Below are positions 23,295 to 35,814 of a stretch of 64,000 nt of DNA, one piece after another. Origin of the DNA: Coprinopsis marcescibilis (taxonomy: Eukaryota; Basidiomycota; Agaricomycetes; Agaricales; Psathyrellaceae); assembly GCA_004369085.1 (NCBI GenBank), contig ML210146.1:186001-250000 (forward strand). Reading direction: 5' to 3'. The notes under the pieces were generated by a model. The model was not told where the DNA came from, did no database searches, and saw only the letters and a program-made list of their open reading frames with translations. A program made the position numbers and the translations under genes. Each line of letters opens with the position of its first letter. Position 1 is the stretch's first letter.

Positions 23295-24857
23295 ATGCCT
23301 AGTAGGTCGGAGCGAGATGAGGCCTTGGGCACGCTGGTATGTTTCAGTCTCGACAGACCTATTGCGGGGCTCATAATCCTTCAACCTTATGTTCGGCTCA
23401 AGAATAGACAGCACTCGTTCTCTCCTCATTGCTGGATGAGTTGGTTCTGGACTGCACGCTTCAGGCCCACAGGGAGATAGCCAAAGCTTCCACCGTCTGC
23501 AATGTGTGCAACACGAGGTCAGCTACGAATTCAATTGGTCACCTCAAGCAGCCTAACCTGTTCCTGTCTCCTAAGGTGTAGTTCCGGTATGGTTCAAGCT
23601 TATTGTATTCGGCCCATGATTCAAGCGCCGGAAATTAGTCCATGTGCCGAGTAGCTTCGCACAGCTACCAGGCTCATCTAGTCAATCTCAAACAATACCC
23701 TCGCGCTCAGAGTCACCTTCTTCAAATGGCGACTTCAAAATACAGACAGGGACGAGCACACCGACCAACAACAAAGGTGACGGGAATCTCTTGCTGAAGT
23801 GCCTCAAATGTTCGCAAAGGGTAAGTATTCCCTTTCTCTGTTCTTCTAAGCCCTTAGTTTTACACCGTTAAACTTTGCTAGATTGCATCGAACAGGTTTG
23901 CTCCCCATCTAAGCACATGCATGGGCCTATCCAACTCGAGGCGTGGTGCACCACGGGCAAATAGCAAACAGCTCAAGTACGTCATTAGGCATCGATCTCT
24001 GTTATTGATGCTAACTGCTGGATAGAGCTCCTTCAGATGCTGGAAGATCTGCGTCGCCATCCTCGGAGGCAGGTTACTACTCGGATGAGAAGGCTAGTGG
24101 CAAAGCTAAGAGCCTCGGAAAAGGCAAGCGTGGAAGTCAGTTGGCAGTGAACCGAGCGCGTAACACACTAATCCTCTCCTCAGATGATGAATCCTCGTAT
24201 AAGCGGAAACGGGTGGGTTATTTATCTGTCTGGTATGAGCTTTCATTGACCTTCCTCTTGTGTAGTTATCGTCACCACAAATCACGCCAAATAAGAAGAG
24301 TAAAGGCAAGGTTTCTGGTGGGTTTCATCACTTCCCGATCAACTTATCTTCATCTCGGTTTACCAGGATCACCAATATCCCGAGTCAAGGCGAATCCAGA
24401 CTCCGGTGTGCCTAGCAGCGTGGGTACCTATCGTCTGTCTCGTATATCAGGCTGACCCACGACACAGTCGCATTATTCTCCTTCAACCAATTCGCAATCG
24501 CGGGTGCCCTCCAAGCTGCGAGATTCATCGACCGCACCTTACAACGACAACTCGTCTTCCTCCTCGCGTTCCTCTTCCCCGGAAGCATCAATCCATACCC
24601 CTGCATCATCATCGTTTACTAGAAGTCCAAATCTGCACTCTCGCCAAAACAGCAGTGGAAGGGGAAGAGGCCGTCCTCTGGGCACAGGACCGCCCAAGAG
24701 GCTTAGTCCTCCCCGACCAGCAGCAGCCCCGGTCATCCACTTTGGATTGGGTAGGTTCGAGGTTCTGTGGTACCATATGTCGCTTACACCCCTTTGATTA
24801 GACATGGATGATGGAGAAGAAACTGGTTCGTCGACAGATTCCTCTAGTAGTTCTTAG
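23295..24857 (+). CDS. SGF11: SAGA-associated factor 11 (Sgf11) with extended Ser-rich C terminus
   Basis: About ten exons. The N-terminal helix (LVLSSLLDELVLDCTLQAHRE) is the segment that packs in the deubiquitinase module with Ubp8, Sus1 and Sgf73. Residues Cys-Leu-Lys-Cys before an intron, then IASNRFAPHLSTCM after it, form the Sgf11 zinc finger (Cys-x2-Cys ... His-x3-Cys) that contacts the nucleosome acidic patch. The remaining half is basic and Ser-rich, with SSSPEASIHT and GRGRGRPLGTGPPKR (AT-hook-like) and ends in an acidic Ser tail. The first exon is 23295-23336. In yeast Sgf11 is about 100 residues; the long tail is usual in basidiomycetes. Some mid-gene exon borders (24290-24480) are less certain. 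Confidence 0.85.
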
Positions 24858-25097
24858 AATCGTCTGGGTCTCATTTAGCTCATACCATTTTTGACACCAA
24901 CATACCAAAAAATACCCTTTCAATATACCGTATGAATCTGAAATCCGGAGGCTAAACGAGCCTAAACGTCATTGGTTTCCTAAATTGGACGCATGGATTG
25001 TGATGGCGGGGAGACGAACATCTGGAGACGTGCATCAACAGTTCCCAGCATCTACAAATCCCTTCTTTCCCTTCTGCATTGTGGGGGCTCACAATGA

Positions 25098-28000
25098 ATG
25101 AGTATGCCCGTCGAAGAGCTTATTAGGCTGTTCGAGTCTCCTTCGGCTAAAGTGGATGGCACGGAGGCCCCTACAAATCCCAATTCCAATGGGCAAGCCG
25201 CCGCCCCGAATTCAACGCTTGCCCCACTACCAGCCAGGTTCATCCGACACATACGTACTGAAACAAGTGTCAACGGGTTAAGGAAGGCAGAATCTTCAGC
25301 TAAAGCTTCCAATGGCCCACTTCAAGAACGAAAGGTAGCTCCGCGAGGCGAGCAACGACAGGATAGAAGATCAGGATTGCCCCGTTCAAGCGCAATACAA
25401 TTCGCAGAAGAGCATGGCCGCTTACTGGAGCACACCTACCCACCCAATGCCCAAGGAAGGAGCAAGGTAACTCCTACCGAGTCTGATCGCACAAACACCA
25501 GCACTACCCAAACTTCGTCAAACCGTTCGAACTCCCCATCACATCTCCCAATTCCTGCGACAACTGTGTTTTCACGGAATGCCATTGCACTGCTTTTACC
25601 TCGATTGGATGCCTATATATCATCTTTACCAAAACACGAGTTCTTGAGGCAAGAGGATTTGGACAAGAAGGATGAAGGCGGTCGCCCTCGAATGTTTCCC
25701 CCGATGGACCGCCTCAAGGAGCTCAAAACCACACTCGAAGATCTCGAATATAACTCGACGATTACACCTACGTGGAGAAATCGGAAAACCATATTGAGGT
25801 CGACCATGAATGTAGCAATTGGCTTTCTGGTACGTTCGTTGGTTCGTGTTGCAAGTTGGGATGTCGCCGACCTTGCGATATTAGGGTTCAAGTGCTTTAG
25901 CGTCTTTTTACAGTTTGCAAGGGCTGGTCAACACCGTTCAGGTGTTTGCTCTTATCCTGAGTACCATTGGTACGCCTATGTGACTACTAGATGGAACCTC
26001 CTCTTATATCTTCGTTAGTTCCGAGAAATGCAGACGACGTGTGGGGAAAGTGGCGAACACTATTTCTGGGAACTATGTAGGACTTTCCCGGCCTCATTCT
26101 CCGCTCAAGCTAAGCAATTCTTCAGACCCAATATCCTAGCACTCAACTTCGCATCGACTCTAATACAATCACTTCTCTACCTGGTGATATTCATGTCAAT
26201 CACGGCTTGCTTCCTCTGGTATTTCTACCGTTCAACCCTGCAATGCGACCGATACAATACCCTAGAAGGCCTACAACAAACAGAATCCCAGGGGAGCCAG
26301 TGGGGCCTGGTCATTGTGACCTTCTTGCTCACTGTCATTTACCTTCCTTTGAGTACGATGGCGCTCCATGTCGTCGTATGGTCAGAGGAGCTTTGGCCTG
26401 TCAAGAATCCCTACATCAACACGACAACATTTCCACCTTCGCTAGACCTCCTCGGTCCTATGGCGGAATATAGAGACCCCTTGGACTTTTGTTGGACGAC
26501 TACAATGAAACGCAATGAAGTTAATTACGCCCCTATTCTCGTTTCGCTGGGCGTCATAGTTTTCTTAATTGTAAGTTGCGTCATACTCAGGGCTGTTCGA
26601 TTCGTATATTTACCATACACTCTACAGCTGGCAATCTGGTTTCCGCTTGCCCTACGTCGTGTCATCGAACAATCCGTGCCAAAGGTGGAGAAGCACAGTA
26701 GCATGGGTCGCATTCGTTCGTCTGCCGACATGGACGCAGAATACCACCGCTTACTGGAACGTGATCGCAACCCGTTCGCCTTTTTATACAGTGGTGGGTA
26801 TGATTTGGTTTGTCTAGGCATAACGAAAGACTCATTTAGTTTTAGCTTTCCGACGTGGATGGGGAACCTACGAATCGACCTATCTGTTCGCCAAACTCAG
26901 CACACTCGCCATCATCGCCATCATCGATTCTAACAACTGCATCTTCCGCTCATATTCAAGAACAACCATACCCGTCGTCAGACAAATTATCCTGCTTATT
27001 TCTACCACTGGATTCTTTATGGCCCAGTGCATCTATGCGCCGTTTTTGGATCCGGTGAACAACGCCAGCGAGTGGACATCACGACTGAACTACGTTACGA
27101 CTTCCACGACTGCACTTTTGATTTCACTAAATGTACCCAATAAACACATCATCGACACCTACGTGTTGTACAGGTGAGTTGTCGAGGGCATTGTCCGTTC
27201 TTTTCGCTAGAATGCTCAAGGGGCTGGCTGCATCATTTAGCATTTATATCCTAACTTATGGACTCGGATTTTGTAAGTTTTCCAAGAACTCTGTTGTTTT
27301 GTAGGTGTCTCAAAGTCTGTTGAATGTCCCTTCCAGATTTCTCGGCTATCAATCTTGGCATAATGCAACGGGCCGTTAAGCGTATGTTCGAATCCTCTTA
27401 AATTTGTGCAATAATTCTTTAACTTTGGCTACCAACCAGGGCTGACAAGGCGAATAGACTTCAGTGAGCAATAGTACTGTTCTCGAATAAAAAGTATATC
27501 CAACTGAATGACTGAAGGTGTCGACATCTTCTCTCCTCGGTAATTCCTGGCTCGTGTACTTTGCCTTGCATACACTGACCGGTGGACAGGCTGGATGTAT
27601 CCCCTTCCTCTGTTCATATTAAACGCCGTATATGGCAGGAATCTGTAACCACTCTCCTCCTCACTGACGCCGACTGCCAGATCCCTTCAGACCAACCCAT
27701 GTCCTTCGCGCAAGCCCAGGATAACGAATACCCTCCGTATCTTCTCGACTTTCGTGGAACTCCCGGTGAGCGTCATGCAGAAAATATGAAGGTATTGTTG
27801 AATGTCTATACCTTTCCTTGGTGCCTTGATTGATAGTGACCTCATGCCCAGATTCTACGGGAAACTGGAGATATGGGATATAAGCAGGCCGTATCCCTGT
27901 TGAACGGACCCGATTATGCGTGGTATCGGTATCTGGAGGAACAGATACAGAAGCATTTCGTCGGGCCAGACAGCTACTGGCACCCACCGAGTGAGGAGTC

Positions 28001-29598
28001 TGGTGTCTGGAAGAGTTACTTTGGAAATGCCTGGTGGATTCCGTTTCCCCCCACACTGGTGAGTTCGCTATATCGCTTAATAGAAATCCGCTTCTAAACT
28101 CATGTCAAGGTCATGCGATACGACTCTGGCGGTACAGCGGTATTGCGCAGTGTGTCTGACCTTGACACTTATATCACCCAAAATTACGATCCAGATATAC
28201 AACGGAGGAAGCAAGTACGCCTTTCCCTTCGAGCTTTAGACGGACAGAGGGTATACTGGCCCTATGAGCACCGTAAAGTGAGTCCGATCTTAACTACGGC
28301 TTGGATACTTTTGGCTGATGCACATGCCGCAGGAAATAGGCTCATCATCATCATGGCTAATGGGACGGCGGGGAAAGTACACGGCAACCACGTCGGTGCA
28401 TTACAAATCATGCGTCTTCCGTATCCGCCGAAATGGCTTCCTTCTTTGGAAAGGACTGCATTTGGGGAGTGGCTTTGAGGCTGAGTTGATATATGGGAGG
28501 CGGATGCGAATGACTGGAGACGTCATCGGGCTGAACGATGAGTTCGACCTGACATCTCCACTCGCCAAGTTCTTGGAACTCAATCGGCTAATTATCGAAG
28601 AAAGAATGCCACAAATCGAAGAGGCGCTCGCCAGCTATCGCAAATTTCACCGAGAAGAGTGTCTGTGGAAGGTTCAAGTGCTGTCTTACCGGTTTCATGG
28701 TCATGTGTACACCCAACCTTGCGATCCGACGGGCTTACCGCAGAGCTCTATCGAGTTTGAGCAAGATCCGAGGGTGCGGGAACTTGTGCTGCATAGCGAG
28801 AGTGTGTTTCGCTGTATGTATGACCGCTATACCGCGGTGACTACTTCCGAGGTGTCGACTTGGTGGTATCTCTTTTGGGTGAAGCCGTAAAAACGTTTTG
28901 TCGTTATCGTGCTCTGACTTTGGCTTAGGACGATCTTTGGAGAAGAAACCAAGACACAATCGCTGAGCTAAATCGCTATCAGGAAGACTTCAACCCCCAC
29001 TATAGTACTTCGATCGCGTATACACCTCTTCCCAGGCCAGTATTGGAGAGCTTTCTCACTCAACGCGGTCTTCTACACAAGAAACCTCGCATGTTTGATT
29101 TTTTCCACTCAGGGTTCCTGAATAAGCTTTATGTCAGGCTCAACGACTGCGTGTTCAGAGACTCCCAAAGGGTGAGAAGTCAACGTTCCTTGAAGGTTCC
29201 CCTATCATTAACTCTGATTGGTATTCCAGGCAGTCATGTTTCATCTAGGCCACGATCGTCAAGAACTGGATATGGAAGATATTGATATTTTGACGCAGGG
29301 CAACCCTTCTACTCTAGGGACAGGAGGTGGTACGGACCACGATGTCTCGTGGATACGTACGAGGCCTACCTACAGATGGGAGGGTTTGCTGACGGATCCC
29401 GTCCGCACGCATGATTGGGGCCAGCGGAAGTGGTTCTCGAAGCTCGGGGCCTGGTTTGGTCTTACGCCAATCTGGAGGACAGGCATTGTCTCGCAAGGTC
29501 TTTCGTTGGACGTTCGGGTTGAAAGTGGAAAATACGTTCTGCTTGACGACGCCTCAACTGTACATACAAGCACTCGGGCTGATATCTCGAGGAGATAA
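25098..29598 (+). CDS. large multi-span membrane protein, unrecognised family
   Basis: A gene of 4.5 kb with many short introns, start at ATG 25098. I do not recognise the family; related proteins may occur in other mushrooms. The N-terminal 190 residues are hydrophilic, Ser/Pro/Arg-rich. A hydrophobic part follows: about seven or eight helices, such as VFALILSTIV, LIQSLLYLVIFMSITACFLW, GLVIVTFLLTVIYLPLS, ILVSLGVIVFLIVSCVILRA, IILLISTTGFFMAQCIYAPF and ILTYGLGFYFSAINLGI. The last third (from about 27580) is a soluble domain of several hundred residues with many Trp, Tyr and Arg (for example EESGVWKSYFGNAWWIPFP, HREECLWKVQVLSYRFHGHV). Introns at 25830-25884 and 25966-26014 were placed by phase and helix continuity. 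Convergent with RRP36 only 50 bases away. No enzyme motif was found. Confidence 0.75.
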
Positions 29599-29648
29599 AT
29601 ATCATTATGCTATACTCTACATCTGACAACACGGGTTGATTCTGAAGC

Positions 29649-31063
29649 TTACAAAACCCTTGGCTTCTTGTTCGGTCGACTTTCGAAAGAACTGGATGGC
29701 ACTTTCCGACGGTATGAACCGCTGGCCTCCAAGCCCGCGCCTTTTGCATATGGCCGAGACTTCTTCTCTTTCTGGCTGATCTTCTTCTGTTTTCTTTCGA
29801 TAGCCTTTTTGACTGCGCGATGGCCACCGTCCGCTGACAACGCTTCGAAGCGGGCTTTCTGGATGAGCTTATCCTTCTCCTCTGACAATCAATGGTGTTT
29901 CAATTATCCTGAATAGATCACGAGCAGATCATAATTCCTGCTTACCTTTTTTGAGATACCATATGCCTTTGCCTGATTTTTGTTTATCCTTTTCTTCAGA
30001 GGCTACCTTTTTCAAGGCTTGCTGCTGGATTGCTTCTTGACGATCTCTATTCACCAAACTCTCAGCACGCTTAACGGCTCTCTCGAGACGCTCTATTTCG
30101 TGCTCGCGTTCAGGGCGAAGATGCGCAGGACAGGAGGCCATGGATTTTCTGGCGGCAGCTAAACTTTCTCGGAGCGTGTTGAGTTCGGATTTGTGTGAGT
30201 CCGTGAGGAAGCTGTAAGATTGCTGGAATAGTTCCGGCTTGAATTCACCGGCCGTTGGCAAGAATCGAGGGTCCCGTGCTACCTACGCCTCAATAAGTAC
30301 AAGTCTGACATACAGAACACCGAGCTTACGAGTTTTGGTGTCTCTACTACTATTCGTTTTCGTGAAACTGGTCGCTTAGAAGTAACTTCCATTGGCCTGG
30401 GGTTGCATGTGTCAAAGGCCAGGCGAGCAGAAATATGGCAATAGGACGCACGCATGCTTGCTAGACCGGGGGTGTTTCGCGGTATCTTTTGAGATCCATT
30501 CCACCTTTTGTGGTCGTTTCTCTTTTGCAGAGGACTCGTCGTCTGGACCAGACACCGATCCCTCAGAGTCAGAGTCGGAGTCGGAGTCGGAGTCCGGTTG
30601 CACTTGCTTCAAGGCCTTCTGTGCTTTTCTTAACGCGCCAAGGGGAAGGGTTCCAAGCGCTAAAAGTAGGCGAAGTGAACATTGAGTGTCTTTCCAGAAC
30701 GGAGGCAAAACGTACTGTCTTCTAGTTCGGACTAGGAATGAGTTAGAAAAATGATAACGATGGTAATGATGAACTTACCAGTTGCGAAGGGGCCTGCTTA
30801 AACTCCTCCTTGGCAATGTTGTCGTATATCGAATCGTCGTCGGCTTCCCATTGAGCTAGTCGCGGTGCGTCTGGGTCATCCGAATTCGCATCCTCTTCCA
30901 AGTCGCTGTCTGACTCTTCCTCCTCCGACAGTCCGTCTAGACTTGAGCCCTCTTCAAAGTCGCTCGAAGAGGAATACTCCTCGTTTCTGGAACGTTTTCG
31001 CAGGATCTCTGGCTGAGACGGGACCTTGAATGATATCTTGGTGGCCAAGGACTTGGAAGGCAT
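29649..31063 (-). CDS. RRP36: rRNA biogenesis protein RRP36
   Basis: RRP36 acts in early cleavage of pre-rRNA in the 90S pre-ribosome of the nucleolus. The N-terminal part is acidic and Ser-rich ([20 protein letters not shown]), followed by a repetitive Ser-Asp stretch at 30565-30594. The conserved RRP36 domain follows: [17 protein letters not shown], then [20 protein letters not shown], a coiled coil of Glu/Arg heptads ([17 protein letters not shown]), [20 protein letters not shown] and a basic tail ([20 protein letters not shown]). The DPRF motif is diagnostic. Start is the ATG at 31063 ([12 protein letters not shown]); translation further upstream would need a non-ATG codon. Downstream exons continue after introns near 30760-30708, 30437-30395, 30320-30265 and 29945-29888. 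Confidence 0.93.
30565..30594 (+). repeat. hexanucleotide tract coding a Ser-Asp run in RRP36
   Basis: GAGTCN units repeat about five times on the plus strand. Read on the minus strand they encode alternating Asp-Ser in an acidic region of RRP36. Low-complexity coding repeat that could vary in length between strains. Confidence 0.8.
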
Positions 31064-31378
31064 GTTGAAACCTGATAAGAGAGAGCCACTAGCACCAGTT
31101 ATGGCTAAGCTCTTACGTTGGGACTGTGAACCAATTACCTCGCTGATGGACAATACGGTTCTTGATCAAGAGTAATTTTGAACCCGTGAGAAGTAGAAAT
31201 TGTGGATTCTGACATCGGATGTCCTCTGGCAGTGCCGTCATACACTGCCGCTGTTGGTCAACAAAGGCTACTACTACTCTTAACCTCGAACCTCAATGTC
31301 CTTTTGAAGGTTTCCGGGCACCCCTTGCCCACAAGCTTTCACGCTCTGGAGCGTATATCTTGATGGTGCCCGGCAATC
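31064..31378. promoter_or_regulatory. divergent upstream region of RRP36 and the CorA gene
   Basis: About 315 bases between two divergent starts. Holds both promoters. The minus-strand frame upstream of 31063 is open to 31153 but has no ATG. No obvious motif. Confidence 0.45.
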
Positions 31379-33944
31379 ATGAGCGTCAAATTCGACCCTG
31401 AACCTCATGAATTATCGACCATACAGCCAGAGAGAGCTCATGATACGGCCTCACTGGACCCAGACGATATCTACCGCGGCGACCCGCACATTCCCAACGA
31501 CACTGCAAGTTCGACCTCAGCTTCGACATCCTCGTCCTCGTCATCAACATCAACATCCTCGTCCTCCAATTGGCACGGCGGACGGCTTGGGACCCTTGCT
31601 GCAGTTGTAGAGCTAGCGATCTCTAGGTGGGCCCGAGGTGCTCGGGGAGGATCTTCTGCAGGCTCTACATCTTCCTCCTCCTCTTCGGACACCTCATCTT
31701 CGTTCTCATCGTCCTCACATTCGGTCAATACTCTTGCCCGCCTCAGACGCCGACTCCGTGCTCGATCAAGCCAGGCGAGTCTGCAAACCATACAATCTGA
31801 ACGGGACATCGTAGCTCGCATCACACGACTGAAGGCCCTGGAAGAGTCCCGACAGATCCCTCGTTTGTTCACGTTGTACATCCCCTCCACCATCGAAATC
31901 CCTGGTCAGAAACTGGGCACTGTTCTCGAGGGAAATGATGAGTTTGATCGCAAGCAAGGGTTATCGACCACATCTCTCTCTCTAGTACTCAACCAACTCG
32001 ATGTAATTGCGGGTAAATCAAGATGGCGCAGACCTCGTGGACGAGCCAGAGGCTCTCATCTTACCGATGGATCACAACCACCCTCACGCCGACACCAACC
32101 TCCCAGTCGCAGTCTTAAAGTCAGAAGCCACAGTTACTCTCCTTTTACTGCTCCCAAGAAATCCAGGAAAGGGAAGCGCAAATTGGTACACGGCGATTGT
32201 GATCCATCTCGCCGAATTCCCATTGTAACCAACGACCTAATGCCTAAAGCTTGGTTCCTGGACGTCGCGTCTCCTTCTTGGGAAGACCTCCGAGCGCTCG
32301 GAAAGGTATGGGCGAGTTGAACTTTGACTTGATCCTTTCGCTTATTAGATTCCCAAGGTCCTTCACATCCATCCTTTGACCCTGGAAGATATCCTCCAAC
32401 AAGACCCCCGAGAAAAGCTAGAACTCTTCCCAAAACTTGGATACTATTTCGTATCGTTCAGAGCCATGGAAGGCGAAGCAGAGAGGTCCAAGATGCAACG
32501 CGAAGCAAGGCGGCACGCAGAGGCATCAGGGAACGACCCGGACGCAACGAGTATACCCATTGGAGAAGCGAATGTATACCTAGCCGTTTTTAATGACGGA
32601 ATATGCTGTGTTAGTCTGTCGTCTTTGCCGTTGATTCTTTCCCGCTGACAACCCTCCAGTTTCACTATAGAGATATATCAGGTTAGTTTCAATCCTTGAA
32701 GAAAGATGCAAGGTGATAATGGTCCGTTCAGAGCACGTGGACCGCGTAAGAAACAGAATTGTTCTCCTGGACGAGGTTGTAAACATGTCTTCCGGTAAAA
32801 GACGCCCCTTTCGTCTTGTTTTAATTCAACTAACTGTTTTCGGACCTGCAGATTGGATCGCACATGGCATTGTCGACTCCATCGTCGACTCTTTCTTTCC
32901 TCTGTTGAATGAGATCGAGAAAGAAGTGGTTGCGATTGACAAATTGGTTTACGCCGAAGGAGGAGAAGCCGAGGACACGAAAAGCACGCCAATCGCAGAA
33001 CCTCCGACCCCTTCAACATTGAAACCCGAGCTAGAGAACGAACCAGTAGCAGAAAAGCACCACATCGACCAACAACTTGAGAAGAACCCAGTTAACCCAA
33101 ACACAAACACATCTGAAGAGAGTATTCGACCTCATTTCACAGCTCCGCGACCCACTCTCCGAATGCTATTTCGACGTTATCGCCGAAATATCGCCAGCTT
33201 TTTTAGAGAATGGAGAAGAAACAAGAAGCCGGAGACCCGCATTAATCCTAGGGCGTCAACTCTGCGGCGCATGGCTAGAACGAGGCGCTTAGTGACCTCG
33301 CTAGGTCGTTTGTTGGCTACGAAGTCTGATGTCATTGGTCAGATACGGAAGCGACTTCTGCAGCAAGGGGTTACAGCTTCTTTGGGGAATGGCGGCAGCA
33401 AAGGAGAAGAATTGGAAGTAGCTATCTACATGGGTGATGTCCAAGGTCTGTAGTAGGGTTTCACGTTCAAAAGTAGCTGGGTTGTTGACAACTCCCTTGC
33501 CTTATATAGATCATATTCTGACCCTGCAGCATTCCTTGAACCATATAGAACGAATGCTTAGTGAATCCCACCCGTCATACCTTTCGCAACTTCGAGTTAC
33601 AGTTGCCCGAACTAAAGGAGGATCGGACAAATCCTTCGTTTACCTGACCGTTCTCACTATCGCGGTACTTTGTTGCCAGACCACAATCGGTAAAGGGGTG
33701 TTCACACTGCTTACTGCTTTTTGGTTACTGATTGCACCATTCAGGTTTGTTCTCCATGAACATCCATGTACCTTCAAACGAGCACGCTCCAGGCGCACCG
33801 CACTACGTATTTGGAATTGTGGTCAGCTTGGTGTGTTGTGTCCTAACGACGTATCTGACGATCGTCCGTTATTGGTGGCAAAGAGCGAAGCGTAAACGAG
33901 CAACCATGTTGCGAAACGATCCCTACTATACCCCCGCAACGTAA
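31379..33944 (+). CDS. CorA-family divalent-cation (Mg2+) transporter, Alr/Mnr2-like, with SMN in place of GMN
   Basis: CorA proteins form pentameric Mg2+ channels. The long N-terminal part is Ser-rich and basic. The CorA soluble domain is seen in KVLHIHPLTLEDILQQDPREK, YYFVSFRAM, NVYLAVFNDGICCFHY, RDISEHVDRVRNRI and WIAHGIVDSIVDSFFP. The membrane part starts at LTVLTIAVLCCQTTI and continues GLFSMNIHVPSN, then a second helix (VFGIVVSLVCCVLTTYLTIV) and an Arg/Lys tail. The hallmark Gly-Met-Asn at the pore mouth reads Ser-Met-Asn here; the exon junction (acceptor at about 33744) gives this unambiguously. A long, charged insert (EESIRPHFTAPRPTLRML and onward) separates two helical parts. Plasma membrane or vacuole location not decidable. 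Convergent with the next minus-strand gene. Confidence 0.88.
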
Positions 33945-34066
33945 ATCTCGATACGTGTTCTGGTCATACCCTACGAGTAGCTACTACATAGATGATACAA
34001 GGTTACAAAGCATAGATGGAGAACATACATACATTACATGTAATACATAATAACCGTGTCGTTTTT

Positions 34067-35511
34067 TTAAGATTCGTTAATCGGGGGCAATGTTGCTATC
34101 GCATTAACTCGCCCCAGAGTATCATTTGATTCTGTCAGTGCATCTTGGACTATGTGAGAGGTGTCAGAAGAAAATAAGGGCTATGCGAACATGCGTATCA
34201 CACCTTTCTCTTGAAAAGAGGAGTAGTTTTGTTCGATTTGCTTTAGAGTTTGTTCGAGGCTGTCTCGTTGACGGCGTATGGCTTCGTCGACGCTTTGCAG
34301 ATGCTCCGTCTCGGAACGCAGATTATTAAGGCCTTCTTTAACTTGGCCTTGCAAACTCTGCAAACCTTGAATGTGCTCCATGTATAGAGTTCGAATTTCC
34401 CCCCATTTGACTGTTTGGGAGTGAGATACGTATTCACTCGGCTAAAGTGGGACGAACCTGATGCTTGAGCTTGCCTTGCTGCAGCAGTGTACCTATCCAG
34501 TTCTTGCCCGTCTGCCCAGGATACCGTTTTAGCGAGATCACTTATACTTGAGCGCTTGATACAACTTCTTCTCCGCCGAACTGCCATGGATTCCCCTGAG
34601 GTTCCGTTGTCCTCACTTGTAGGGGAGTTGTCTCCCGAGGAGTCTTCCACTTTGCCATACTCGAAGTCGTCTGTTTGGAAGATGGGCCGTTCGGAAGGGG
34701 ATATTGGAGGCCTCTCAGTTGAGAGCCCATATTCTTCTCTTTGCGATAACAGAAGTATTGGAAGGGGAAGTGGTGAAACTGGTAAAATCAGATGGGAGGG
34801 GACGACATTCGTGGTGGCGAGAGCCGGTGAGCCAACAGGAAGGGATATGCTTCGTTCCGCCTGTGATAGCTGCGCGTGTTGAGACTCTGGCTTTAGAGAA
34901 GGCCGGTTTTGTCTGATTGGCGATGCAGGGTTGGTTGCTGACCTGAGCAGTAAAGGTGCCTTGGAGGAACTGTGCCTATGCTGAGGCAATTCCTGTTTCG
35001 AGGTAGAAGGTTTGCTGGCCGAGGCTTTTGCGGTGATACTCTTGTGCTTATCCCGGAACCACTTTTCCATCTCCTTCAGACGGAAGTCTGAAGGCGCGAC
35101 TATGGTCTGGAAAACGAAGGGGTCCCCACGAGAAATCTTTCGAGGAGGGGCCCCTGGAGGACGGACAAGTCGCTGACACTTGCGAATCATTCGGTCCTTC
35201 AAGTGACGGATTTCCAATAAGCATTCCCAAGAGAGCGACGACTTCTTCGTTAATTCGTAAGTTTCCAGCTTCAAAAGCTGTTCATACATTGCTGCAGTTG
35301 CTGGCGGTAGGAGAACCTGCATAAATCCCGTTCTAGTCGTCAAGTTGCTTCTCGAGGACTGATAGGTCACCTTGAGTTCCCCCGGGGTGTCCGTGGTTTG
35401 GATATACCGCCATCCTTCTGGTGCTTTGGGGTCATAGGGCTCCAGCTGCCCACGAATTGGGCTCGGACGAAGGTCGTAGGTCGTCCCTAAAGAAACTGGA
35501 TTGTGCGACAT
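34067..35511 (-). CDS. hypothetical coiled-coil protein
   Basis: Not recognised. Three exons: a long one from ATG 35511 to about 34450, then about 34409-34200, and a last one ending at the stop at 34067-34069. The N-terminal 140 residues look folded and rich in aromatic and charged residues (PEGWRYIQTTDTPGELKVTY, AMYEQLLKLETYELTKKSS, RHLKDRMIRKCQRLVRPPGA). A Ser/Pro-rich linker follows with an Arg-rich basic patch (VRRRRSCIKRSS) that could be a nuclear signal. The C-terminal 90 residues form a heptad coiled coil (LQSVDEAIRRQRDSLEQTLK). The pattern suggests a chromatin or cytoskeletal scaffold, but nothing in the sequence decides. Divergent from PEX16. Confidence 0.78.
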
Positions 35512-35814
35512 GGCAGAGAGCGACAAGGCAGGGCTATTGCCCTGTCCTATTGCTGTTAGTTTGCATTCAAAGTGTTATCAAACTTGCGGCGGACGTTATA
35601 TGCGGAATTCCCAGTCATTGTTGGAGTTTGCATTCCGCATCGATGCCGCGAACTCGGCACCCGCGTGGGAGCCTTTTGATCCCGGGGTGCTGGCGGATAT
35701 CACATTCACCGGTCAACTCGAGTCCTCCACAGCCAGGTCCAAGTCATTCGAGTTCATCTTCCAGCACATCCAGCTCGTCTCTTTCCGCCTGCTCTCTCCC
35801 TCGACGTCTATGCG
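35512..35814. promoter_or_regulatory. divergent promoter region between the coiled-coil gene and PEX16
   Basis: About 300 bases. A plus-strand frame with an ATG at 35510 overlaps the minus-strand start codon and stays open to 35854, but it shows no recognisable domain and runs into PEX16 in another frame. I treat the stretch as non-coding. Confidence 0.5.

Noticed and set aside
29462..29827. Minus-strand 121-codon basic frame between two convergent genes
   Set aside because: It overlaps the ends of both the large membrane protein and RRP36 in another phase; no motif.
31471..31893. Minus-strand 140-codon acidic frame
   Set aside because: Antisense shadow of the Ser-rich N terminus of the CorA-type gene.
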